Position numbers and translations under genes: made by a program | Shown: piece after piece, positions 7,997 through 15,792 of the stretch | Numbering within the stretch: position 1 is the stretch's first letter | How the letters are laid out: each line of letters opens with the position of its first letter | The notes under the pieces: generated by a model | What the model saw: only the letters and a program-made list of their open reading frames with translations | Told to the model about the DNA's origin: nothing | Databases searched by the model: none | From: CBFFRJ01 sp051486985 | GTDB lineage: Bacteria; Pseudomonadota; Gammaproteobacteria; Enterobacterales; Enterobacteriaceae | Assembly (NCBI RefSeq): GCF_051486985.1 | Contig: NZ_JAHVDV010000032.1 | Location: 1-64,000 of the forward strand | DNA length: 64,000 nt | Direction of reading: 5' to 3'

Positions 7997-8968
7997 TTAA
8001 GGCAGAATGGACGGCTGATCCGCCCCTTCTTTCTCCACTTTTTGCTGGATCAGGTGTTCACGCTTCATACCCAGCTTCAGTGCCAGCGCGGACGCTACGT
8101 AAATGGACGAGGCAGTACCGATGGAAACACCAATCAGCATGGTCAGTGAGAAGCCAGCCAGAATCGGGCCACCAAACAGATACAGCATCAGGATAACCAC
8201 TAACGTCGTACCAGAGGTGATCAATGTACGATGCAGCGTCTGGGTCAGGGACACGTTAAAAATCTCATAAGGCGTGCCGCGACGGATCTTGCGGAAGTTC
8301 TCACGAATACGGTCCGAGACCACGATACTGTCGTTAAGCGAATAGCCGATAACGGACATCAGTGACGCGACGATGGTCAGGTCAATTTCGATGTGGAACA
8401 GCGACAGCACCCCCATCGTAATCACCACGTCGTGCGCAAGGGCAATAACTACACCAGCAGCCAGTCGCCACTCAAAGCGGAAGCCAACGTAAACCAGGAT
8501 GGAGATCAGCGCCACAATCAACGCCATCGCCCCGGTTTGCGCCAAATCAGCCCCTACACTCGGCCCGACGAACTCAATACGTTTTACCGATGCGTTCTGG
8601 CTGGTGGCGTCATTGATGACGCGAAGCACCTTGCTTCCCAGCTCCTGCCCACCGGTTTCACCCTGAGCAGGGGGCATACGCACCATGATATCGCGGCTGC
8701 TGCCGAAGTTTTGCAGCAGTGGATCTTCAAAACCCGCTTTCTGCAACGCTTCGCGCATCATGTCCATGTCCGCTGGTTTTTCCAGCGTAATTTCGATGAC
8801 CGTACCGCCGGTGAAATCAAGCCCCCAGTTAAAACCGCGCACGCCCATAATGGCGATAGAGACGATTAACAGCAGACCTGAGATACCGAAAGCCCAGTAA
8901 TCCCAGCGCATAAAGTCCCAGACTTTACGGCCGTAGTTCAATTGTTCAACAGTGTATTCCTGTGCCAC
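7997..8968 (-). CDS. secF: Protein translocase subunit SecF
   Basis: SecF with SecD and YajC assists the SecYEG translocon, using the proton gradient to complete protein export across the inner membrane. The 323 residues match E. coli SecF. There are six membrane segments, with a periplasmic domain after the first (GGTVIEITLEKPADMDMMR). Conserved SecF motifs include FVGPSVGADLAQTGAMAL and SVIGYSLNDSIVVSDRIREN. The start is GTG at 8966-8968, as in E. coli, 10 bases after secD. Confidence 0.98.
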   Translation of the reverse strand: MAQEYTVEQLNYGRKVWDFMRWDYWAFGISGLLLIVSIAIMGVRGFNWGLDFTGGTVIEITLEKPADMDMMREALQKAGFEDPLLQNFGSSRDIMVRMPPAQGETGGQELGSKVLRVINDATSQNASVKRIEFVGPSVGADLAQTGAMALIVALISILVYVGFRFEWRLAAGVVIALAHDVVITMGVLSLFHIEIDLTIVASLMSVIGYSLNDSIVVSDRIRENFRKIRRGTPYEIFNVSLTQTLHRTLITSGTTLVVILMLYLFGGPILAGFSLTMLIGVSIGTASSIYVASALALKLGMKREHLIQQKVEKEGADQPSILP

Positions 8969-8978
8969 AACGCACTCC

Positions 8979-10826
8979 TCAGATAGACAGCTTTTTAACG
9001 CGCTTGCCGCCGTACAGCAGGTTCACGATGGCACGGGTGCCGACGATAGCGGTAAACATTGAGGTCGCCACACCGATACCGGTTGTAATGGCAAACCCTT
9101 TAATGGCACCGGTACCGACCGCATACAGGATCAGAACCTTGATAAGCGTCGTGATGTTGGCATCAAAAATGGAACTGAACGCCCCTCGGTAACCTTCGTC
9201 GATCGCCTGCTGCACCGTACGTCCGTTACTCAACTCTTCTTTGATACGTTCGTTGATCAGTACGTTGGCGTCGACCGCAACCGCAAGGGTTAACACGATA
9301 CCCGCAATACCCGGCATAGTGAGCGTTGCACCTGGAAGCAGTGACATAATGCCGACAATCAGTACCAGGTTGGCAATCAGCGCCGAGGTCGCAATCAGGC
9401 CGAACTTCTTATAGAAGAAGATCATAAAGATGATTGAAACAACGAGACCCGCCAGACAGGCTTCCAGACCCTGCGTGATGTTTTGCATCCCAAGGGTTGG
9501 ACCAATAGTGCGCTCTTCAACAATCTGAATCGGCGCAATCAGCGCACCGGCACGCAGCAGCAGAGAGAGCTGACGCGCTTCGTTCGGGTTATTGATACCG
9601 GTAATACGGAAGCTGTTACCCAGGCGAGACTGGATATTGGCGATGTTAATCACCTCTTCCTCTTTTACCAGCACCGAACGGCCGTTGGCATCTTTCTTAC
9701 CGCTGTCTTTGTACTCCACAAACAGGGTGGCCATCGGTTTACCGATATTGTCCTTGGTGAAGTTAGACATGATGTTACCACCCGCACTGTCGAGCGAGAT
9801 GTTAACCTGCGGTTGGTTGTACTCATCCTGGCTGGAGGTGGAATCGGTAATATGATCGCCGGTCAAAATGACACGCTTGTACAGCACAACCGGCTGACCT
9901 TCACGCATCTGTTTGACTTCAGAATCACCCGGTACACGACCCGAAGCGGCGGCAGACTGATCAACGTTGCTGTTGACCAGACGGAATTCCAGCGTTGCGG
10001 TGGCGCCCAGAATCTCTTTCGCACGCGCGGTGTCCTGAATACCCGGCAGTTCGACCACAATACGGTCAGCACCCTGGCGCTGTACCAGCGGTTCAGCCAC
10101 GCCCAGTTGGTTTACACGGTTACGCAGGATGTTGATGTTCTGCTGCACAGCATACTCACGGGCTTCGCTCAGACGCGCATCGGTCATGACCGCACGCAGG
10201 ACGTTATCGCCCTGGTTAGTCAGCACCAGATCACGATGGCGGGCAGCAAGATAGGTATTCGCTTCATTACGTGCCGCAGAATCACGGAACTGAATGCTCA
10301 GACCGTAGTTCTCTTCCTTACGCACGGTGGTGTAAGGAATGCCTTTTTCACGTAAATCGCTACGCAGACTGTCGATATTTTGTTCCTGAAGCTTACCAAG
10401 CGCGGTGTCCATATCGACTTCCATCAGGAAGTGCACGCCGCCACGCAGGTCGAGACCCAGTTTCATGGGTTCGGCATTGATTTTGGTGAGCCAATACGGG
10501 GTGGCCGGAGCAAGGTTGAGCGCCACGACAAACTGATCGCCAAGTTCATTAACCAGCGCTTCACGGGCGCGCAGCTGAATATCGGTGGTGTCAAAGCGAG
10601 CGAGAATAGCGCCGTTTTCCAGTGCCACAGACTTCGCGTTGATTTTTTCTTCTTGTAGAGTTTTCTGGACCTGGATCAGCGTTTGTTCACTGGCGGCGAC
10701 GCCGCGCGCGCCAGTGACCTGAACAGCCGGATCCTCACCATACAGGTTGGGAAGTGCGTACAGCAGGCCGACGATAATCACGACGACCAGCATGATGTAC
10801 TTCCACAAAGGATAACGGTTTAACAC
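8979..10826 (-). CDS. secD: Protein translocase subunit SecD
   Basis: The large partner of SecF in the inner membrane, 615 residues as in E. coli. One N-terminal membrane helix, a large periplasmic domain (about 35-445) and five C-terminal helices can be seen. Hallmarks are LGLDLRGGVHFLMEVDMD (about 123-140) and the late VDANVLINERIKEELSNG carrying the acidic residue of the proton path. The GTG start at 10824-10826 is the same as in E. coli. It lies between yajC and secF with short gaps. Confidence 0.98.
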   Translation of the reverse strand: MLNRYPLWKYIMLVVVIIVGLLYALPNLYGEDPAVQVTGARGVAASEQTLIQVQKTLQEEKINAKSVALENGAILARFDTTDIQLRAREALVNELGDQFVVALNLAPATPYWLTKINAEPMKLGLDLRGGVHFLMEVDMDTALGKLQEQNIDSLRSDLREKGIPYTTVRKEENYGLSIQFRDSAARNEANTYLAARHRDLVLTNQGDNVLRAVMTDARLSEAREYAVQQNINILRNRVNQLGVAEPLVQRQGADRIVVELPGIQDTARAKEILGATATLEFRLVNSNVDQSAAASGRVPGDSEVKQMREGQPVVLYKRVILTGDHITDSTSSQDEYNQPQVNISLDSAGGNIMSNFTKDNIGKPMATLFVEYKDSGKKDANGRSVLVKEEEVINIANIQSRLGNSFRITGINNPNEARQLSLLLRAGALIAPIQIVEERTIGPTLGMQNITQGLEACLAGLVVSIIFMIFFYKKFGLIATSALIANLVLIVGIMSLLPGATLTMPGIAGIVLTLAVAVDANVLINERIKEELSNGRTVQQAIDEGYRGAFSSIFDANITTLIKVLILYAVGTGAIKGFAITTGIGVATSMFTAIVGTRAIVNLLYGGKRVKKLSI

Positions 10827-10853
10827 GGCAGTTCCCTTTGGGAAAACAAGAAA

Positions 10854-11186
10854 TTACAGCGCCTTCATCGTGCCTTTCGGCAGAACGGCAGCTACGAAGT
10901 CACGTTTGATAACCACTTCAGTGGTATCGTTCAGCGCAATAGCCAGGTAGCCGGTGTCTGCTACTTTGGTTACGCGACCAACCAGACCGCCAGTAGTCAG
11001 AACTTCATCGCCTTTCGCAATGGAGCTCATCAGGTTTTTGTGCTCTTTAGTACGCTTCTGCTGAGGACGCAGGATCATGAAATAGAAAATCAGACCAAAC
11101 ACCACCAGCATCAGGATCAGAGACATCGGGCTGCCCTGCGCCGGTGCGCCGCCTGCTGCTACCGCATCAGAAATAAAAAAGCTCAT
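10854..11186 (-). CDS. yajC: Sec accessory membrane protein YajC
   Basis: A small single-pass inner-membrane protein that co-purifies with SecDF. It is 110 residues, as in E. coli. One membrane helix lies at about 20-40 (MSLILMLVVFGLIFYFMILR), followed by the basic PQQKRTKEHK and a cytosolic domain (GDEVLTTGGLVGRV). The gaps are 27 bases to secD and 22 bases to tgt, consistent with one operon. Confidence 0.98.
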   Translation of the reverse strand: MSFFISDAVAAGGAPAQGSPMSLILMLVVFGLIFYFMILRPQQKRTKEHKNLMSSIAKGDEVLTTGGLVGRVTKVADTGYLAIALNDTTEVVIKRDFVAAVLPKGTMKAL

Positions 11187-11208
11187 TCAAATTCCCTCAT
11201 TAATTATA

Positions 11209-12336
11209 TTAATCAACGTTCAAAGCCGGAACATCCCGTCCCTGACGTTGGTAAAAATCAGTCACGAAGCTCTCTAATTTACCCTCTTCAATAGCCTTAC
11301 GTAAACCCGCCATCAAGCGCTGGTAATAACGCAGGTTATGAATGGTATTAAGCCGCGCGCCCAATATCTCATTGCAACGGTCAAGGTGATGGAGGTAAGC
11401 GAGAGAATAATGGCGGCAGGTGTAGCAATCGCACTCAGCATCGAGCGGGCCAGTATCACTCTTATATTTCGCGTTACGGATTTTCACCACGCCGTTAGTC
11501 ACAAACAGATGACCATTACGGGCGTTACGGGTTGGCATGACACAGTCGAACATATCGATACCACGACGCACCCCTTCCACCAGATCTTCTGGTTTACCCA
11601 CGCCCATCAGGTATCGTGGTTTATCTGCCGGAATTTGCGGGCAAACATGTTCCAGAATACGGTGCATATCTGCTTTAGGCTCGCCAACAGCCAAACCGCC
11701 GACAGCGTAGCCATCAAAGCCAATCTCTACCAGACCTTTGACGGAGATATCACGTAAATCTTCGTAAACACTGCCCTGAATGATGCCAAAAAGCGCATTC
11801 GGGTTTTCCAGCGAATCAAAGCGGTCACGACTACGTTTTGCCCAGCGCAGCGACATTTCCATCGAGCGCTTAGCATAATCCCAATCAGCCGGGTAAGGGG
11901 TACATTCGTCAAAGATCATGACGATATCGGAACCGAGATCGTATTGAATCTCCATCGACTTTTCAGGATCGAGGAAAATGGGATCGCCGTTGATCGGATT
12001 GCGGAAATGGACGCCCGCTTCGGTGATCTTACGGATATCCCCCAGGCTGAAGACCTGAAAGCCGCCGGAGTCGGTCAGAATAGGACCTTTCCACTGCATA
12101 AAATCATGCAGATCGCCATGCAGTTTCATGATTTCCTGGCCAGGGCGCAGCCATAAATGGAAGGTATTACCGAGGATGATCTGTGCGCCAGTTGCTTCAA
12201 CTTCTTCCGGCGTCATCCCTTTTACGGTGCCATAGGTACCGACAGGCATAAAAGCAGGCGTTTCCACTACGCCACGATCAAACACCAGGCGGCCGCGGCG
12301 GGCGCGCCCATCGGTGGTATCCAGTTCAAATTTCAT
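11209..12336 (-). CDS. tgt: Queuine tRNA-ribosyltransferase (guanine transglycosylase)
   Basis: Tgt swaps guanine-34 of GUN-anticodon tRNAs for preQ1, a step of queuosine synthesis. The 375 residues equal E. coli. The signature ILGNTFHLWLRPG, the active-site region DSGGFQVFSL, the second Asp region (FDCVMPTRNAR) and the zinc ligands CDCYTC plus the following H are intact. It is downstream of queA, the next enzyme of the same pathway, with a 195-base gap. Confidence 0.98.
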   Translation of the reverse strand: MKFELDTTDGRARRGRLVFDRGVVETPAFMPVGTYGTVKGMTPEEVEATGAQIILGNTFHLWLRPGQEIMKLHGDLHDFMQWKGPILTDSGGFQVFSLGDIRKITEAGVHFRNPINGDPIFLDPEKSMEIQYDLGSDIVMIFDECTPYPADWDYAKRSMEMSLRWAKRSRDRFDSLENPNALFGIIQGSVYEDLRDISVKGLVEIGFDGYAVGGLAVGEPKADMHRILEHVCPQIPADKPRYLMGVGKPEDLVEGVRRGIDMFDCVMPTRNARNGHLFVTNGVVKIRNAKYKSDTGPLDAECDCYTCRHYSLAYLHHLDRCNEILGARLNTIHNLRYYQRLMAGLRKAIEEGKLESFVTDFYQRQGRDVPALNVD

Positions 12337-12424
12337 GTTTTCTCCCGCGTCAGAAAAACAGTCTGACGTTTAACACCCCGCTACGGCGTAATTCCATAGC
12401 GAATAGATTCTTAAAGGCGTTACC

Positions 12425-12510
12425 GGCGCTGCCAGTTTGGCTCGGTCAGCGCGCTGTCACCGGCGCGTACACATCGTACGTGAGGATGGCGAGCACAACC
12501 CGGCGACAAA
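12425..12510. repeat. Candidate intergenic repeat between queA and tgt
   Basis: This stretch (ending near cgtacgtgaggatggcgagc) has the look of a dispersed enterobacterial intergenic sequence I recall from other genomes, with internal complementarity around gcgcgtac / cgtacg. No second copy was found in this window, so the repeat status rests on memory. It separates tgt from queA. Confidence 0.25.
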
Positions 12511-12531
12511 ATGGCAAATAAGATAGCCTTC

Positions 12532-13596
12532 TTATGGTTGCTCAAAAATAGCCTGCGGATTGTACGTGATAAACATCGCGTCACCGTAACTAAAAAAGCG
12601 ATATTTGTGCGCAACCGCTTCCTGATAGGCGTGCATGGTGTGTTTATAACCGGCAAAGGCAGAAACCAGCATGATCAGGGTCGATTCCGGCAGGTGGAAG
12701 TTGGTGACCAGCGCATCAATGACGTTGTACTGATAACCCGGATAGATAAAGATTTGCGTGTCGCCAAAGAAGGGGGCAATCAGCGCGTTTTGCGCGGCCT
12801 GCGCCGCACTCTCCAGCGAGCGTACCGAGGTGGTGCCGACCGCAATAACACGATTACCTCGCGCTTTTGCAGCCAGTACGGCGTCGACGACCTCTTGCGG
12901 TACTTCGGCATATTCGGAGTGCATGATGTGATCTTCGATGCTATCTACGCGCACCGGCTGGAAGGTCCCTGCCCCCACGTGCAGCGTGACGAAGGCCATC
13001 TCAATGCCTTTTTCACGCAGGCGTGCAAGCAACGGTTCATCAAAGTGCAGACCGGCGGTCGGCGCGGCCACCGCGCCCGGCTTCTGACTGTAAACGGTCT
13101 GATAAAGCTCACGGTCAGCCTCTTCGTCCGGCCTGTCTATGTAGGGCGGCAGCGGCATATGGCCGATGGCGTTGAGGATATCGAGAACCGGACGTTCATC
13201 ATTGAATTCAACTTCAAACAGCGCGTCATGACGCGCCACCATCGTGGCATTGATACTCTCGTCATCGCCCAGCAGCAGTTCCGCTCCCGGCTTCGGCGCT
13301 TTGGACGCACGAATGTGTGCCAGAATACGCTTATCGTCGAGCATACGCTCCACCAGCACTTCGATCTTGCCACCGCTGGCTTTACGGCCAAACAGACGGG
13401 CCGGGATCACGCGGGTATTGTTAAAGACCAGCAGATCGCCGGGGTTGAGCTTATCGAGCAAATCGGTGAACGTACCGTGCGTCAGCGCGCCCGTTGGCCC
13501 ATCCAGTGACAGCAAGCGACAGCTGCTGCGCTCAGGCTGGGGATAGTGGGCAATCAGGGATTCTGGCAACTCAAAGGAAAAATCGGCAACGCGCAT
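12532..13596 (-). CDS. queA: S-adenosylmethionine:tRNA ribosyltransferase-isomerase
   Basis: QueA transfers the ribosyl part of SAM to preQ1-34 in tRNA to form epoxyqueuosine. The chosen ATG at 13596 gives 354 residues beginning MRVADFSFELPESLIAHYP, matching the E. coli start; a longer frame opens 6 codons upstream without a ribosome site. Typical blocks are VFNNTRVIPARLFG, AAPTAGLHFD and HVGAGTFQPVR. The C-terminus (IFEQP) is slightly shorter than in E. coli. It is first in the queA-tgt-yajC-secDF order. Confidence 0.96.
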   Translation of the reverse strand: MRVADFSFELPESLIAHYPQPERSSCRLLSLDGPTGALTHGTFTDLLDKLNPGDLLVFNNTRVIPARLFGRKASGGKIEVLVERMLDDKRILAHIRASKAPKPGAELLLGDDESINATMVARHDALFEVEFNDERPVLDILNAIGHMPLPPYIDRPDEEADRELYQTVYSQKPGAVAAPTAGLHFDEPLLARLREKGIEMAFVTLHVGAGTFQPVRVDSIEDHIMHSEYAEVPQEVVDAVLAAKARGNRVIAVGTTSVRSLESAAQAAQNALIAPFFGDTQIFIYPGYQYNVIDALVTNFHLPESTLIMLVSAFAGYKHTMHAYQEAVAHKYRFFSYGDAMFITYNPQAIFEQP

Positions 13597-13683
13597 GACA
13601 CTAACTCGAGACATAATTAAGAGGCGGGTAGTCTAGTGCCGGGGCGTTCTCCCTGCAACCTTTACCCCTCTGGATAGTTCATA

Positions 13684-13806
13684 TACTCTAAATAATTCGC
13701 GTTGCAGAACCGCGGTAACCCAGAGAATAACGGGAACGTTAATTAACCTCGTGACCGGTAAGAACGAAAGAAGCCAGCGTATCTGCAACTGGAATTATAA
13801 CGAGTA
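13684..13806. repeat. MITE-like enterobacterial intergenic repeat, about 123 bp
   Basis: The outer 24 bases at each end are inverted copies of each other with about 19 matches: the left begins tactctaaataattcg and ends gttgcag; the right begins ctgcaact and ends aacgagta. The interior is palindrome-poor. It resembles a widely dispersed non-coding repeat I recall from intergenic regions of Enterobacter, Klebsiella and Salmonella. It ends 5 bases before the acpH start codon, so it forms most of that gene's leader. Confidence 0.55.
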
Positions 13807-13811
13807 ATTAA

Positions 13812-14393
13812 ATGAATTTTCTGGCTCACCTGCACCTGGCTCACCTTGCCAACAGCTCCCTGTCCGGCAATTTACTGGCTGATTTTGTGCGCGGAAACCC
13901 CGACGCGCTCTACCCGGCGGACGTGGTCGCAGGCATTCACATGCACCGACGTATAGACGTCCTGACCGACAACCTGCCGGAAGTGAAAGCAGCACGCCAA
14001 TGGTTTCGACCGCACACTCGCCGTGTGGCCCCGATTACGCTCGACGTAATGTGGGATCACTTCCTCTCGCGTCACTGGGCTGAAATTTCGCCGCAAACGC
14101 CACTCGCTGAGTTTGTTGCCTATGCCCAGGCCCAGGTGAGTGTCATCCTCCCGGACGCCCCGCCCCGCTTTGTTAACCTTAACGACTACTTATGGTCTGA
14201 ACGCTGGCTGGAGCGCTACCGGGAGATGGCGTTTATTCAGCGGGTACTAAACGGTATGGCCAGTCGTCGCCCTAAGCTTGATGCCTTGCGCGACTCCTGG
14301 CAGGATTTGGATGACCACTATGCGGCGCTGGAACAGCTGTTCTGGCAGTTTTACCCGCGCATGATGGCGCAGGCAAAAGCCCGCACGCTCTGA
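13812..14393 (+). CDS. acpH: Acyl carrier protein phosphodiesterase
   Basis: AcpH removes the 4'-phosphopantetheine arm from holo-ACP, giving apo-ACP. The 193 residues equal E. coli AcpH (YajB). The N-terminus MNFLAHLHLAHLANSSLSGN and the metal-binding type segments DFVRG and HMHRRIDVLTD are conserved. It is divergent from queA and convergent with the DUF3999 gene, which ends 2 bases after it. An intergenic repeat sits directly upstream; the ribosome site is weak (only cgag). Confidence 0.96.
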   Translation: MNFLAHLHLAHLANSSLSGNLLADFVRGNPDALYPADVVAGIHMHRRIDVLTDNLPEVKAARQWFRPHTRRVAPITLDVMWDHFLSRHWAEISPQTPLAEFVAYAQAQVSVILPDAPPRFVNLNDYLWSERWLERYREMAFIQRVLNGMASRRPKLDALRDSWQDLDDHYAALEQLFWQFYPRMMAQAKARTL

Positions 14394-14394
14394 C

Positions 14395-15792
14395 TCAGGA
14401 CGCCTTGTCTTTCTGGACGTCACGCCAGATCCGCAGCGCCATCCAGCCCAGGGCCAGTGCGCCAAACACCAGCACACCCCAGACTAAAAACCTGTACCAC
14501 TGACTCTCTCTTTCCGCTGGCGACACTGCGCTAAGACGAGATTCGCCTCCCAGTTTGACCGCTTCGCGCCCCATAGCCTGTGGCAACGTATCCGGCGCAT
14601 GTTGTGAACGCAGGCGGGCGGGAATCAGGCTATCGAGCGGTAAAGCGGCCTCTGTTGCCGCTTTATTACCCCAGGCCAGAATAAAGGGCCCGTTGCCCTG
14701 CGCGTTGAAAATAAGATCCTGCCTTTCGCGTAGCCCCTCCACCTGCGGCAGTGCTTCGGGGAGATGCGCATTTACTGTCGTCAGGCGTATTGCCTGTACC
14801 GGTTGGCCGGGAAGGACAATGTCATCTGAAACCTGATTGTTAAGATTAAAAATCAGCTCTTTCTTTAGAGGCCGCCACGCATCCTGTGCCGTGGGGCGCC
14901 ATGCAATCGCCACGGGTAACACACCTTCATAATCCAGTCTGACGGATAGCGCCGTCAGCGGCTGCGGCTGTGTCCACTGATAGTGCACCTCATCGGCCGA
15001 AACTTTCGTCGCCCAGCCCGGTAAACTGACCTGCGCGGGCTTCTCCTGCAACTGCTCTTCAACAACCGATGCCTGGGTCAGGGTGAAAGGAAGCTGCGGC
15101 TTATCAAACACCACCAGCAAATAGCGCGGGCTGTCGCCCCCCATGCGAAGGTCAAGGTTGATTTTATCCAGCGCGAGACGGTCATCCCCGCTGGCGATGT
15201 CCATTAACGGAACATCGTACTTCATCGTCACCCACTCCTGCATATTGCTACTGCTGTAGACTGAGGCTTTTCCCTGCCAGTTCACCGTCGGTTTATCCCA
15301 GCCAAGCCGCAGCTGTGAAACAGTGAAGGGATCATCGGTACTATCGGGTAACGCCAGAAGATAGCTTTTGCCGATGCCCTCAACACGCTCGCCTTCCAGC
15401 GTGATTTCATAGCCATTTGGCGAACGTAACCAGATCCGTTCACCCTTTGCCCCCTCGCTCTCTACAGACTCAACAGGAGAGGTGGTGAGCGGAAAGATGC
15501 GAAGTTCGGTGGTCTTAGCGTTCGCCGGTGCCAGTTTCTGCTTTTCGAGTGAGAAAGGGACGCGCTCACCCTGATGATTGAACACTCGCACATCACGAAG
15601 ATCGGGCCATGCGCTTTGTTCATAAACCTCTACAGGCAGGTTTACGCGATACCAGGGAGAAGATTCGGTCGTCGCCAGCGCCTTACCCCAGCCATAATCC
15701 TGAGGCGTTTCAGGCGTGTCTTCCGTGCGGGCGAATCCACTTGATGCCACGCTGAGGAGTGCGCCAACGGCAATATATCTCATCCATTTCAT
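14395..15792 (-). CDS. DUF3999-type envelope protein
   Basis: Function unknown. The 465 residues begin with a signal peptide (MKWMRYIAVGALLSVASSGF, cleavage after about residue 21), have a long beta-rich extracytoplasmic part, and end in one membrane helix (FLVWGVLVFGALALGWMALR) with a short basic tail. It is therefore probably a periplasmic domain anchored at its C-terminus in the inner membrane. Its ATG overlaps the stop of the upstream DUF2339 gene (atga), so the two are translationally coupled and likely act together. It is not in this position in K-12. Confidence 0.8.
   Translation of the reverse strand: MKWMRYIAVGALLSVASSGFARTEDTPETPQDYGWGKALATTESSPWYRVNLPVEVYEQSAWPDLRDVRVFNHQGERVPFSLEKQKLAPANAKTTELRIFPLTTSPVESVESEGAKGERIWLRSPNGYEITLEGERVEGIGKSYLLALPDSTDDPFTVSQLRLGWDKPTVNWQGKASVYSSSNMQEWVTMKYDVPLMDIASGDDRLALDKINLDLRMGGDSPRYLLVVFDKPQLPFTLTQASVVEEQLQEKPAQVSLPGWATKVSADEVHYQWTQPQPLTALSVRLDYEGVLPVAIAWRPTAQDAWRPLKKELIFNLNNQVSDDIVLPGQPVQAIRLTTVNAHLPEALPQVEGLRERQDLIFNAQGNGPFILAWGNKAATEAALPLDSLIPARLRSQHAPDTLPQAMGREAVKLGGESRLSAVSPAERESQWYRFLVWGVLVFGALALGWMALRIWRDVQKDKAS

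Noticed and set aside
9483..10355. 290-codon plus-strand frame opposite secD
   Set aside because: Antisense to a core gene; composition is unlike a real protein.
12511..13509. 332-codon plus-strand frame opposite queA
   Set aside because: A shadow of queA with no family resemblance and no ribosome site.
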